Source: Streptomyces griseosporeus
GTDB taxonomy: Bacteria; Actinomycetota; Actinomycetes; Streptomycetales; Streptomycetaceae
Assembly: GCF_014656055.1 (NCBI RefSeq)
Contig: NZ_BNBR01000001.1
Location: 992,001-1,056,000, forward strand
Direction: 5' to 3'
Length of the DNA: 64,000 bases
This document shows, one piece after another, positions 54,431-62,991 of this stretch. The notes beneath the pieces are model-generated. The model saw nothing but the letters and a program-made list of their open reading frames with translations, was not told the DNA's origin and ran no database searches. Made by a program: the position numbers and the translations under genes. Each line of letters opens with the position of its first letter. The stretch's first letter is position 1.

Positions 54431-55698
54431 CGGTGGCCTCCAGGGGGTTGTGCGGGGTGCGGCTCGGAAGGGGCTGCGGGCGGGGACGGGGGTGCCGACG
54501 GGGACGGGGGTGCCGACGGGAACGGCGGTGCCGCCGGGGATGGGGGTGTCTGCTGGGACGGGGATGCCGGCTGGGACCGGAGTGCGGGGTCGGCGGGCCG
54601 GGGGAAGACCGTGCCGTCGAGGATCTTGCGGGCGGTACGGACCACGGCGGTGCGGCGGGCGCGGGGCCGGCCGTCCCCGATGGTGCCGAGGCTGGTGTCG
54701 AGGCTGGTGTCGATGTCGAGGAATCCGGTGGGGTGCTCGACGCGGACCCGGTCGCCCCGCTCCGGCAGCCGGGCGATGCCCTCCCCCACACCGCCTTCGA
54801 TGCGCAGGCCGGCGGCGACGCTCGCCGCGCCGAGCACACCGATCGAGGGGTGGCAGCGCACGGGAATGAAGGTGCGGGTGGTGACCGCGCCGCCGTGGCG
54901 GGGCGGCGCGAGCAGGGTGAGCTTGGGCACGGTGGTGTCGGTGACGTCGCCGAGGCCCATCAGGCGGCCGGCCTTGAGCCGGATGCCGCGCAGCCGGTCG
55001 GCGAGAGCGAGGTCCTCCTCCAGGTCACGCGGGGTCTCGTAGCCGGTGACGTCGAGGCTGGTCGCGGCGATCAGCACGGTCGGCATGCCGTTGTCGACAC
55101 AGGTGACCTCGACCCCGTCGATCATGTCCCGGACGCTGCCGGTGGGCAGCAGCGGGCCGTCGCCCGGCGGGAACTCGATCACCACGGGGGCGGCGCTGCC
55201 GGGCACGCCGGAGATCTCGGCGTCGCCGCCGTACTCGACGCGGCCGTCCGGCGTGGGGAAGGTCGCGGTGGCGAGGCCGCCGGTGTTGACCATGCGGATG
55301 CGGACGGAGGTCCGCCCGGGCGCCGCCGGGACCAGTCCGCGCTCGACGGCGAACGGGCCGACGCCGGCCAGGATGTTCCCGCAGTTCTGACGGTCACTCA
55401 CCTCGGGGCGGTCGACGGCGACTTGCAGGAAGAGGTAGTCGACGTCGGCGCGCGGGTCGGCGGACGGGGAGACGACTGCCACCTTGCTGGTGAGCGGGTG
55501 CGCCCCGCCGAGGCCGTCGATCTGCCGTTCGTCGGGGCTGCCCATGATCCGCAGCAGGAGCGCGTCCCGCTCGGCGGGGTCGGCGGGCAGGTCGGCGGCG
55601 AGGAAGTACGCGCCCTTGGAGGTGCCGCCGCGCATCACCAGACAGGGCACACCGCCGGCCCCGCCGCGTGCCGGGGCGCCGGGCGGTTGCCGGCTCAC
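54427..55698 (-). CDS. PrpF-family protein, probable 4-oxalomesaconate tautomerase
   Basis: A 423-residue member of the PrpF/GalD isomerase family: PCLVMRGGTSKGAYFLAADL at the start, IDGLGGAHPLTSKVAVVS, SDRQNCGNILAGVGPFAVE (with the active-site Cys) and TTRTFIPVRCHPSIGVLGAA. It interconverts keto/enol or double-bond isomers of oxalomesaconate. The usual length is about 350-360; here a Ser/Pro-rich tail of about 60 residues is added by short repeats. The GTG start overlaps the RraA-type gene by 4 nt. Confidence 0.85.
   Translation of the reverse strand: MSRQPPGAPARGGAGGVPCLVMRGGTSKGAYFLAADLPADPAERDALLLRIMGSPDERQIDGLGGAHPLTSKVAVVSPSADPRADVDYLFLQVAVDRPEVSDRQNCGNILAGVGPFAVERGLVPAAPGRTSVRIRMVNTGGLATATFPTPDGRVEYGGDAEISGVPGSAAPVVIEFPPGDGPLLPTGSVRDMIDGVEVTCVDNGMPTVLIAATSLDVTGYETPRDLEEDLALADRLRGIRLKAGRLMGLGDVTDTTVPKLTLLAPPRHGGAVTTRTFIPVRCHPSIGVLGAASVAAGLRIEGGVGEGIARLPERGDRVRVEHPTGFLDIDTSLDTSLGTIGDGRPRARRTAVVRTARKILDGTVFPRPADPALRSQPASPSQQTPPSPAAPPFPSAPPSPSAPPSPPAAPSEPHPAQPPGGHR
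54479..54580 (-). repeat. Degenerate short tandem repeats encoding the Ser/Pro-rich tail
   Basis: Units close to GACGGGGGTGCCGACGGG repeat about five times with drift, encoding the PSP/PSAPP repeats at the PrpF-like C-terminus. Confidence 0.7.
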
Positions 55699-56399
55699 GA
55701 CCGCTCCCCCGCGTACTCCTCGTGACTGAGGTACCGGACCCCGAGTTGCTTCAGCCTGTCCCGCAACCCGTACCGGTCCAGCCCGAGTTGGCCGTCGAGG
55801 AAGGCGGCGCGGGCGGCGGCCTCCTTCTCCTCGCGGGCCCGCGACCGCTCGGCGGTCTCACGGGCGCGCTCGCGCGGTACGACCACGACGCCGTCGTCGT
55901 CGGCGAGGATGACGTCGCCGGGGCGGATCACCTGGCCGTCGATCGCGACCGGCACGTTGACCGAGCCGCCGGTGGCCTTGACGGTGCCCTGTGCGGAGAC
56001 GGCGCGGGACCAGGCGGCGAAGCCCATCTCGCGCAGGTCCCGGGTGTCGCGGATGCCCGCGTTGATGACCAGGCCGCGGACGCCCCGGCGCTGGAGCGCG
56101 GTGGCGAACAGCTCGCCGAACATGCCGTCGGTGGACGGGGAGGTGGCGGTGACGACCAGGAGGTCGCCCTCGCCGCACTGCTCCACCGCGGCGTGGATCA
56201 TGAGGTTGTCGCCGGGCCAGCCGAGCACGGTGACGGCGGTGCCGGCGACGCGTACGCCCTGCTGGATCGGCCGGATCTGCGGGCCGAGCAGCCCGGTGCG
56301 GCCCATGGCCTCGCTGACGGTGGCGACACCGAACGCGGCGAGCGCCCCGACGTCCTCCGGGTCGGCCTTGGGCGGGTTGGTGACGATGACACCGCTCAT
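55695..56399 (-). CDS. RraA-fold 4-carboxy-4-hydroxy-2-oxoadipate aldolase
   Basis: A 234-residue RraA-like protein: ATVSEAMGRTGLLGPQIRPI, HAAVEQCGEGDLLVVTATSP and GLVINAGIRDTRDLREMGF, including the G-x3-D-x20-R-D metal/substrate signature. Members cleave 4-carboxy-4-hydroxy-2-oxoadipate to pyruvate and oxaloacetate, the last step of gallate and protocatechuate 4,5-cleavage. It lies 2 nt downstream of the hydratase gene. Confidence 0.88.
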   Translation of the reverse strand: MSGVIVTNPPKADPEDVGALAAFGVATVSEAMGRTGLLGPQIRPIQQGVRVAGTAVTVLGWPGDNLMIHAAVEQCGEGDLLVVTATSPSTDGMFGELFATALQRRGVRGLVINAGIRDTRDLREMGFAAWSRAVSAQGTVKATGGSVNVPVAIDGQVIRPGDVILADDDGVVVVPRERARETAERSRAREEKEAAARAAFLDGQLGLDRYGLRDRLKQLGVRYLSHEEYAGERS

Positions 56400-56401
56400 G
56401 C

Positions 56402-57151
56402 TCAGGCCAGCTCCTTCGCGATCTGCGGGTACGGGCGCATGTACGCCTCGGCCATGGTCTTGTGGGCGAGGCCCAGGTTGGGGCCGGCGTTGCGCCTGAG
56501 CTGGACGCCGCGGCGGACGGCGAGGTCGGTGTAGTAGTCCCACAGGTGCTGCTGGGCGCCGAGGCACTCCATGGCCTTGCGCTTGGTCTCCCACACCTCG
56601 GTGATGTCGAGGAGTACTTCGGGCTTGAAGCCGCTCATCTCCGGCTGGTGCGGCTCGAAGTAGAAGACGGGCGGGGCGCCGATGATGTCGCCCTCGCCTG
56701 GGTAGCCGATGGCCTGGGCGAGGACGCGGGCCTCCAGGGCCATGCGGTGGGCGGCGGGGTGGTCGCCGTTGTACGGGTCCTCGGCCGGGTGGGTGAGCAC
56801 GACGTCGGGCTGTGTCTCGCGGTAGACGGCGACGAGCCGGTCGGTCAGTTCGGGGGTGGCGAGGAGCGGGTAGTCGCCGGCGTCGAAGAAGCGGACTTCG
56901 GCGCCGAGGACGGCGGCGGCCCGCTCCGCCTCCTCCCGGCGTATCGCCTTGATCTCGTCGAGCGTCCTGCCCTCCCGCCAGGCCTTGGCGGACTCGCCGC
57001 GCTCGCCGAAGGTCAGACAGGCGATGGTGACCTTCTCGCCCCGGGAGGCGGCCAGGGCGATGGCGCCGCCGGCCCGCCAGACGAAGTCCCCGGCGTGCGC
57101 GGTGACGACGAGGGTGGAACGGGCTGGGGCGGGCGCTTTGCCGTGCGTCAT
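56402..57151 (-). CDS. galB: PIG-L-family 4-oxalomesaconate hydratase (GalB-like)
   Basis: A 249-residue LmbE/PIG-L-fold protein. The family's AHPDD motif appears as TAHAGDFVWRAGGA, the form characteristic of GalB hydratases rather than deacetylases, and THPAEDPYNGDHPAAHRMAL carries further zinc ligands. It hydrates 4-oxalomesaconate to CHA in gallate catabolism. It is the first enzyme gene after the GntR regulator (83 nt) in the operon. Confidence 0.87.
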   Translation of the reverse strand: MTHGKAPAPARSTLVVTAHAGDFVWRAGGAIALAASRGEKVTIACLTFGERGESAKAWREGRTLDEIKAIRREEAERAAAVLGAEVRFFDAGDYPLLATPELTDRLVAVYRETQPDVVLTHPAEDPYNGDHPAAHRMALEARVLAQAIGYPGEGDIIGAPPVFYFEPHQPEMSGFKPEVLLDITEVWETKRKAMECLGAQQHLWDYYTDLAVRRGVQLRRNAGPNLGLAHKTMAEAYMRPYPQIAKELA

Positions 57152-57234
57152 TGCTGCTTCTCCTTGCTGGACAGGGGGTGCGCCCGCCCCGCGCGGCCGT
57201 GCCGCCGCGCGTCAGCCCTGACAGCGGCGTCGGG

Positions 57235-57885
57235 TCAGTCGCGCAGCGCCTCGATCACGCTGGTGAGGTGGGCGCGGACGGCCGCTTCGGCCGCCTGCGG
57301 ATCCCTGGCCCGGATCGCCTCGATCATGGCCAGGTGCTCGTTCAGGGACTGCTGCGGGCGCCCCGGGCGCAGTGCCAGCTGGAAGCGGTGGCGCACCAGT
57401 TGGGCGTTGAGCCGCTCCAGCAGCTCCAGGGCCGTGTGCTGGCCGGAGAACTCCCGGATGCGGGCGTGCAGTTCGTGGTTGAGGTCGGAGTAGGTCACCG
57501 GCTCGCCGTCGGCCACGGCCTTGCTCATCGCCGTGCCCAGATCGGTGAGTTGCTCCAGCTGCTCGTCGCCGGCCGCGACGGCCGCCTTCGCCGCGCAGAG
57601 TCCTTCCAGGACCATGCGGCACTCGGTGATCTCGACCGCCTCCTCCACGGTCACCACCCGCACCCGCGACCCGCGGTTGCGGATCCGCTCGACCAGGCCC
57701 TGTGCCTCCAGATCGATCAGCGCCGCCCGGATGCTGGCCCGCGTGACGCCGAACTGCTCGGCGAGCTCGTTCTCCACCAGCCGCTGCGCCGGTGCCATCT
57801 CGCCGTGCAGGATCGCCTGCCGCAGCCGCGCGAGAGCATGCCGCTTGGCCTGCTCCCCGGTGCTCGGACGGGCTTCTGTAGGCAT
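57235..57885 (-). CDS. GntR/FCD-family transcriptional regulator
   Basis: A 216-residue regulator with an N-terminal winged HTH (ALARLRQAILHGEMAPAQRL, ELAEQFGVTRASIRAALIDL, ERIRNRGSRVRVVTVEE) and an all-helical FCD domain with metal-ligand-type His residues (DLNHELHARIREFSGQHTAL). It is the first gene of the catabolic operon, autoregulated through the palindrome overlapping its -35 box, and likely relieved by the aromatic substrate or an intermediate. Confidence 0.9.
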   Translation of the reverse strand: MPTEARPSTGEQAKRHALARLRQAILHGEMAPAQRLVENELAEQFGVTRASIRAALIDLEAQGLVERIRNRGSRVRVVTVEEAVEITECRMVLEGLCAAKAAVAAGDEQLEQLTDLGTAMSKAVADGEPVTYSDLNHELHARIREFSGQHTALELLERLNAQLVRHRFQLALRPGRPQQSLNEHLAMIEAIRARDPQAAEAAVRAHLTSVIEALRD

Positions 57886-57912
57886 GTGCCCTCCCTGAGT
57901 GAGTGCCTGTCG

Positions 57913-57946
57913 AACCTAAATCTAGCCAAACAACATTGTCAACAAT
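57913..57946 (-). promoter_or_regulatory. Promoter and operator of the catabolic operon
   Basis: Minus-strand -35 TTGACA (57942-57937), 18-bp spacer, -10 TAGGTT (57918-57913). The palindrome ATTGTCAACAAT (57935-57946) overlaps the -35 box and shares TTGTCAACAAT with the transporter promoter. Confidence 0.8.
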
Positions 57947-58081
57947 TTTGTTCTACGTTTTGTGGCCCAGATACGACCGAGGCCGCCGATGCGCCCCGGA
58001 CGTCGCCGAACAGGACAGCGCCCGCGCCCGCCCTCCACGGGCGTGACGCGGGCGCGAGAGCAGAGCCCGGGACAGCAGCGG

Positions 58082-60151
58082 TCAGCCAACCGTCTCCCGG
58101 ACGGCCGCACGGCGCTGCGCCCCGCGGTCCAGATGCACCACGACGCTCGTGTAGAAGCGCTGCACGGCGTCGTCGACGCTGCGGATGAAGCCGGTCTCGG
58201 CGCTGCCCCGGCCGCTGCCCATGCCCTTCAGCAGGGACAGCCGGAACCCGGTGATCCGGACGCCGCTGTCCTTGGGCAGCAGGTCCCCGGGTTCGGGCCG
58301 CAGCCGTTCCAGGGTGCCTCGGGGGCCGCCGGTCTCGCTGTCGACCAGCGTCTCGACGTGGAGGTCCGCGGGCGCCTCGGCCAGCTGCCGGACCAGCCGC
58401 TTGGCCCAGGACAGCGGATAGCCCTGCTCGGGCGCCGGGATCTCGATGGACGTACGCAGCTTGCCGGTCCGCAGGTCCGCGGTGAGCGCCAGCACGCCGG
58501 GCGTCCCCTCGATGCGCAGCTCCGCCTGGAGCCGCCCGTCCGCGCACAGCTGGTCGGCGAGGCGGCTGCGGCGCACCTGGGGATCGGTGCCGCGCCGGGA
58601 GCGCTGCACCGGGAGGACCTTCTGGCCGAGTTCGCCGCCGAGGCGGAGGCAGACCTGACGGACGAGCCGCTCCCAGCTCTCCACGACCTCCAGGGCGCGC
58701 AGGTCGCCCTGGCACAGGGTCTCGTCGTCGATGCCGTTGCGGACGGGCACCCAGGCCGGTCCCATGTTCTGGAAGCCGTGGCAGCCGGAGTTCTCGTGCT
58801 GCAGGTAGTGCAGGAGTTCGTGGAGCAGCCAGGCGTGGGCCGCGTTGCCGACGCCCTCGTGCCGGATCAGCATCTGCGCCTGGTGCGCGACCTCGGCCCA
58901 CGACAGATGCCAGAGGGCCACCTTGTGCTTGCGCCGTTTGTCGATCTTGACCTCGACGAGCGGGCTGCCTTCGAGCGCCACGTCGTTCGACAGCGTGATG
59001 ACGGCCTCGTAGCCGCGCCGCGCGGCGATGTCCATGTACGCCTGCACCTGTTCGGCCTTGAGCGCGTTGCCGTTGGTCTTCGTCTCGACGAGCGCGGTCC
59101 AGAGCTTGCCGGCCCGCTCCACGCGGATGACCCCGTCGGGCCGCCGCGGGGTGTCGCCGTGCGGCAGGGAGACCTCGGTGAACGTCTCCATCCGGCCCGC
59201 CGGGGCGCCGAACGCGGCGGTGAGCCGCCGGCCGAACTCCGGGACCTGGGCCATCACCGAGAGCAGGACGGAGGTGGCGCGCATCTCGCGGTCACGGTCG
59301 CTCTTGAGCGCCGAGACCGGGAAGAGGCGGGCCGGCTTCCAGGAGTCGTTCTCCGCGAGGGCCTTGGCGGGCTTCCTGGGCAGGGTGACCTTCTTCTTCG
59401 CGGTGCGCGGGCGCACGGCGGCCTTCTCGCGGACCGGCTCGTCCGCGGGCGGGCGGGGCGCGGGTACGGCCTCCAGCACCACCTGCGGAGCCGGCGCCGC
59501 GGGGACCGCCTCGGGGGCGGCGCCCGGCCCGTCCGCCAAGACGCCGTCCACGGCAGCGTCTTCCGCCGCCGCCTCGTCCCCAGCCGCCACCGTCTCGTCG
59601 GCGTCCGCGTCGTCGATGTCCACGCCGAAGTCCGTCGCCAGTCCGGCCAGACCGGAGGCGTACCCCTGCCCGACGGCCCGGAACTTCCACTCCTCGCCCC
59701 GGCGGTACAGCTCGCCGAAGATGATCGCGCTCACCGAGTCGGCGTCGTCGATGGCGAAGCGCAGGAGGCCCTCGCCGCTGCCGTCGGCCAGCGTCACCCG
59801 CACGTCGTCCAGCTCGCCGAACCGGGCCCCCCGGTAGCGGCTCGCGGCCACGACGATCCGGTCGACGTCGGCCGGGACCGCCGTCAGGTCGAAGCTGATC
59901 CGGTCCTCCTCGCCGTCCTCCGTGGGCACCTTGCCGAGCAGCTGCACACTGCCGTCTGCGGCCACCAGGTTGTTGTAGAAGTAGAAGTCGGCGTCGCTGC
60001 GCACCTTCCCGTCGGCGTTCAGCAGCAGGACGGACACATCCGCGTCCCCCTCACCGGTCGGGCTGGACCAGCCCAGGCCGACCATCACGGAACCGGCGTT
60101 CTCGCTCAGGGACGCCAGGGCCACGTTCTGGCCCTTGACCATGTCTTGCAC
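58082..60151 (-). CDS. TerD-domain protein fused to a PD-(D/E)xK nuclease-like domain
   Basis: A 689-residue fusion. The first 175 residues are a TerD domain (NADGKVRSDADFYFYNNLVA; acidic Ca2+-type loops; IIFGELYRRGEEWKFRAVGQ). An Ala/Pro/Asp linker of about 90 residues follows. A second domain from about 285 carries PDGVIRVE and LVETKTN with D336 and E353-x-K355 (numbered from Met60142), a PD-(D/E)xK pattern. The remaining 300 residues are uncharacterised. GTG 60151 is chosen for the GGGGGG upstream; ATG 60142 is the alternative. TerD proteins belong to the tellurite/stress-response system; here no other ter genes adjoin. Confidence 0.75.
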   Translation of the reverse strand: MQDMVKGQNVALASLSENAGSVMVGLGWSSPTGEGDADVSVLLLNADGKVRSDADFYFYNNLVAADGSVQLLGKVPTEDGEEDRISFDLTAVPADVDRIVVAASRYRGARFGELDDVRVTLADGSGEGLLRFAIDDADSVSAIIFGELYRRGEEWKFRAVGQGYASGLAGLATDFGVDIDDADADETVAAGDEAAAEDAAVDGVLADGPGAAPEAVPAAPAPQVVLEAVPAPRPPADEPVREKAAVRPRTAKKKVTLPRKPAKALAENDSWKPARLFPVSALKSDRDREMRATSVLLSVMAQVPEFGRRLTAAFGAPAGRMETFTEVSLPHGDTPRRPDGVIRVERAGKLWTALVETKTNGNALKAEQVQAYMDIAARRGYEAVITLSNDVALEGSPLVEVKIDKRRKHKVALWHLSWAEVAHQAQMLIRHEGVGNAAHAWLLHELLHYLQHENSGCHGFQNMGPAWVPVRNGIDDETLCQGDLRALEVVESWERLVRQVCLRLGGELGQKVLPVQRSRRGTDPQVRRSRLADQLCADGRLQAELRIEGTPGVLALTADLRTGKLRTSIEIPAPEQGYPLSWAKRLVRQLAEAPADLHVETLVDSETGGPRGTLERLRPEPGDLLPKDSGVRITGFRLSLLKGMGSGRGSAETGFIRSVDDAVQRFYTSVVVHLDRGAQRRAAVRETVG

Positions 60152-60363
60152 AAAGCCCCCCACAGGCCACAGCGCACCGGGGCACGCGGACACACCCCGC
60201 CCCAAGTGCTTTTCGTGCGACACGAGGTGACATGTCGCAGGCGGAAAACTGTAATACGCACGCAGCGGGCGCGCGGCCCGTGCGACGAACTGTCCGTCCT
60301 CGCGGGGAGATCCGTACACCCTGTCCAGGCCGTCGCACCGCCGGCTCCCGCTAGGTTCCCCGC

Positions 60364-60729
60364 ATGACCCACGACTCGCCCCCCATCGCCCACGCCTTCG
60401 CCCTCCACATCCCCGACGCGGACCTGGAACCCGAGCCGCTCGACCCCGCGCAGGTCGTCTCGGGGACGCCCGAGGTCAGCGGGAAGGTGGTGTGGGAGTC
60501 GGAGGACGGGCGGCAGGTGCGCGGGATCTGGCAGATCACGCCGGGGGTCGTCACCGACACGGAGGCGGACGAGTTGTTCGTCGTGGTCAGTGGGTCGGCG
60601 ACGATCGAGGTCGAGGGCGGGCCGGTGCTGCGGGTCGGGCCCGGGGACATGGCGGTGCTGCGCGCGGGCGACCGTACGACGTGGACGGTGCACGAGACGC
60701 TGCGGAAGGCCTACGCGATCACGCGGTGA
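60364..60729 (+). CDS. Cupin-domain protein
   Basis: A 121-residue single-domain cupin: VRGIWQITPGVVTDTEADEL as the first motif, though with few metal ligands, and GPVLRVGPGDMAVLRAGDRT as the second. It resembles the DUF861-like cupins (ureidoglycine aminohydrolase-type fold). No SD; TAGGTT lies 6 nt before the ATG, so the mRNA may be leaderless. The 3' end overlaps the convergent LacI gene by 11 nt. Confidence 0.82.
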   Translation: MTHDSPPIAHAFALHIPDADLEPEPLDPAQVVSGTPEVSGKVVWESEDGRQVRGIWQITPGVVTDTEADELFVVVSGSATIEVEGGPVLRVGPGDMAVLRAGDRTTWTVHETLRKAYAITR

Positions 60730-61717
60730 GCGGGGGTCCCGTCGTGCCCCGGACCTCCAGCGCGGGTGCGGCGAGGTGGAGCCTGCCCGCTCCCCCGCGG
60801 CCCTCCAGCCGGTCCAGCAGGCAGCGGGCGGCGCGGTGGCCGACCTCGTGGCCGGCGTTGTCGACCGTGGTCAGCCACAGGTGGCGCAGCCGGGCGAGGC
60901 TGGTGTTGTCGTAGCCGACGACGGACAGGTCGTGCGGGACGCGCAGGCCCAGTTCCCCGGCGGCCGACAGGACTCCGACGGCCGTCATGTCGTTGACGGC
61001 GAAGACGGCGGTCGGCCGGCCCGGGCGGCCGAGCAGGCGTACGGCGGCCCGGTGGCCGCCCTCCTCCGTCAGGTCGGCGGGCTCGACCACCACGTCCAGG
61101 CCCCGCTCGCGCGCCGCCGCCTCGAAGCCGCGCCGGCGCAGCGCGGCCACCGCGCCGTGGCCGGCGATGTGCGCGATCCGGCGGTGGCCGAGCGCGGCCA
61201 GGTGCTCCGCGACCAGGCGGGCCCCGGCCTCGTCGTCGCCCGCGACCACGTCCACGCCGGGCGGCGCCGGCTCCCGGGCGCCCGCGACGACGGTCGGAAG
61301 CCGCCGGGCGACCGGGGCGAGCGCCGCCGGGTCGGGCAGCGTGCCGACGACGACGAGGCCGTCCACGCCCAGGTCGAGGAAGGGCTCGGCCGGCTCGTGG
61401 CCCGTGCGGCGGCCGAGGCGGGCGTCCGCCAGCAGCATGCGCAGGCCGGCCGTGTGCAGCGGGGAGTTCAGGCCGTCGAGCAGTTCGACGTACCAGGGGT
61501 TGCGCAGGTCGTGCAGGAGCACGCCGACGGTGCGGGTGCGCCGTTCGCTCAGGCTGCGGGCGGCCGCGTTGGGCCGGTAGCCGAGCTCGCGCACCGCCGC
61601 GAGGACGGCGTCGCGTTTCTCCGGGCGCACCTGGTCCGAGCCGCGCAGCACCAAGGAGACCAGCGACTTCGACACCCCGGCCCGCTCGGCCACGTCGCGG
61701 ATCGTCGGCGGCTTCAT
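60719..61717 (-). CDS. LacI family transcriptional regulator
   Basis: A 332-residue regulator with the LacI HTH (TIRDVAERAGVSKSLVSLVL), hinge ELGYRPNAAARSLSE and a periplasmic-binding-like sugar domain (AVFAVNDMTAVGVLSAAGEL; LSVVGYDNTSLA). ATG 61717 gives the family's normal start. It faces a Gfo/Idh/MocA oxidoreductase gene across two operator-like palindromes, suggesting control of that gene and of itself by a sugar or polyol. Confidence 0.92.
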   Translation of the reverse strand: MKPPTIRDVAERAGVSKSLVSLVLRGSDQVRPEKRDAVLAAVRELGYRPNAAARSLSERRTRTVGVLLHDLRNPWYVELLDGLNSPLHTAGLRMLLADARLGRRTGHEPAEPFLDLGVDGLVVVGTLPDPAALAPVARRLPTVVAGAREPAPPGVDVVAGDDEAGARLVAEHLAALGHRRIAHIAGHGAVAALRRRGFEAAARERGLDVVVEPADLTEEGGHRAAVRLLGRPGRPTAVFAVNDMTAVGVLSAAGELGLRVPHDLSVVGYDNTSLARLRHLWLTTVDNAGHEVGHRAARCLLDRLEGRGGAGRLHLAAPALEVRGTTGPPLTA

Positions 61718-61721
61718 GGGA

Positions 61722-61733
61722 TGGACCGTTCCA
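61722..61733. promoter_or_regulatory. Secondary LacI-type operator
   Basis: TGGACCGTTCCA, a near-palindrome with the central CG of LacI sites, 4 nt before the LacI start; likely autoregulatory. Confidence 0.5.
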
Positions 61734-61801
61734 CGGGCCGACACGCCTTGTCAAAGAGGTTGACAGCAAGGCCAGGAGGTCAGGAGGGTGAAGGTCAGGT
61801 T

Positions 61802-61815
61802 TTGGACCGGTCCAA
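61802..61815. promoter_or_regulatory. LacI-type operator
   Basis: TTGGACCGGTCCAA is a perfect 14-bp palindrome centred on CG, 15 nt before the oxidoreductase start. A TGTCAA/TTGACA inverted pair (61749-61765) nearby may hold the divergent -35 boxes. Confidence 0.75.
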
Positions 61816-61830
61816 GGAACAGGGGCTGTC

Positions 61831-62991
61831 ATGGTGGTGCGCACGCTCGGGGTCGCCGTCGTCGGGTTCGGCTGGATGGGCCGGGTGCACACCCAGGCCT
61901 ACGCGCGCGTGCCGCACCACTTCCCGCAGCTCCCGCTGCGCCCGCGCCTGGTCGCCGTCGCCGAGGAGGTGCCGGGGCGGGCGGAGGAGGCCGCGGAGCG
62001 GTTCGGCTTCGCCTCCGCCACCCGCGACTGGCGGGAGGTCGCCGCCGATCCGCGGGTGGAGGCGGTCAGCGTCACCGCGCCGAACTTCCTGCACCGCGAG
62101 ATCGGCGTGGCGATGGCCGAGGCCGGCAAGCACCTGTGGATCGAGAAGCCGGTCGGCCTGACCGCGGCGGACGCCCGCGCGGTGGCCGACGCGGTCGCCG
62201 CGTCCGGCGTCCAGGGCGCCGTCGGCTTCAACTACCGCAACGCGCCTGCCGTGGAGGCGGCCCGTGACCTGATCGCCGCCGGGGAGATCGGCACGGTCAC
62301 GCACGCGCGCGTGCGGCTGTTCAGCGACTACGCGGCGCACCCGGAGGGCGCGCTCACCTGGCGGTACGAGCGGGCGCGCGGCGGCAGCGGCGTCCTCGGC
62401 GACCTGGCCTCGCACGGCGTGGACCTGGCCCGTTTCCTGCTCGGCGACATCGCCGAGCTGACCGCCGACACGGCCGTCTTCGTACCCGAGCGGGCCCGCC
62501 CGGCCGGCGCGACCGCGGGCCACACCCGCGCCTCCGGCGGTGAGCTGGGCCCCGTCGAGAACGAGGACTACGTCGGCTGCCTGCTGCGGTTCGCCTCCGG
62601 TGCCCGCGGCGTGCTGGAGGCCTGCCGGGTCTCGGTCGGCGAGCAGAACAACTACGGCTTCGAGGTGCACGGCACGCGGGGCGCGGTCCTCTGGGACTTC
62701 CGCCGCATGAACGAGCTGGGCGTCAGCCGCGGCACCGGCTACCAGGACCAGCCGGTGAGCACCGTGTACGTCGGCCCGGGCGCCGGCGAGTACGCCGCCT
62801 TCCAGCCCGGGGCGGCCAACGCCATGGGCTACGACGACCTGAAGGTCATCGAGGCCTACCGCTTCCTGCGCTCGGTCGCCGAGGGCACGCCGTACGGCAC
62901 GACGCTCGGCGACGCCGTGCACAGCGCCGCCGCGCTGGACGCGATGACCCGCTCGGCCGAGACCGGCACCTGGGTCAGCGTCCGGCCGTGA
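61831..62991 (+). CDS. Gfo/Idh/MocA family oxidoreductase
   Basis: A 386-residue NAD(P)-dependent sugar/inositol dehydrogenase-like enzyme: Rossmann VVGFGWMGRVHTQAYARV, EKPVGLTAADARA with the family's catalytic-region EKP, and GGSGVLGDLASHGVDLARFL in the C-terminal domain. Probable substrate is a sugar or cyclitol, consistent with LacI control. Its 3' end overlaps the convergent PGA-hydrolase-like gene by 17 nt. Confidence 0.9.
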   Translation: MVVRTLGVAVVGFGWMGRVHTQAYARVPHHFPQLPLRPRLVAVAEEVPGRAEEAAERFGFASATRDWREVAADPRVEAVSVTAPNFLHREIGVAMAEAGKHLWIEKPVGLTAADARAVADAVAASGVQGAVGFNYRNAPAVEAARDLIAAGEIGTVTHARVRLFSDYAAHPEGALTWRYERARGGSGVLGDLASHGVDLARFLLGDIAELTADTAVFVPERARPAGATAGHTRASGGELGPVENEDYVGCLLRFASGARGVLEACRVSVGEQNNYGFEVHGTRGAVLWDFRRMNELGVSRGTGYQDQPVSTVYVGPGAGEYAAFQPGAANAMGYDDLKVIEAYRFLRSVAEGTPYGTTLGDAVHSAAALDAMTRSAETGTWVSVRP

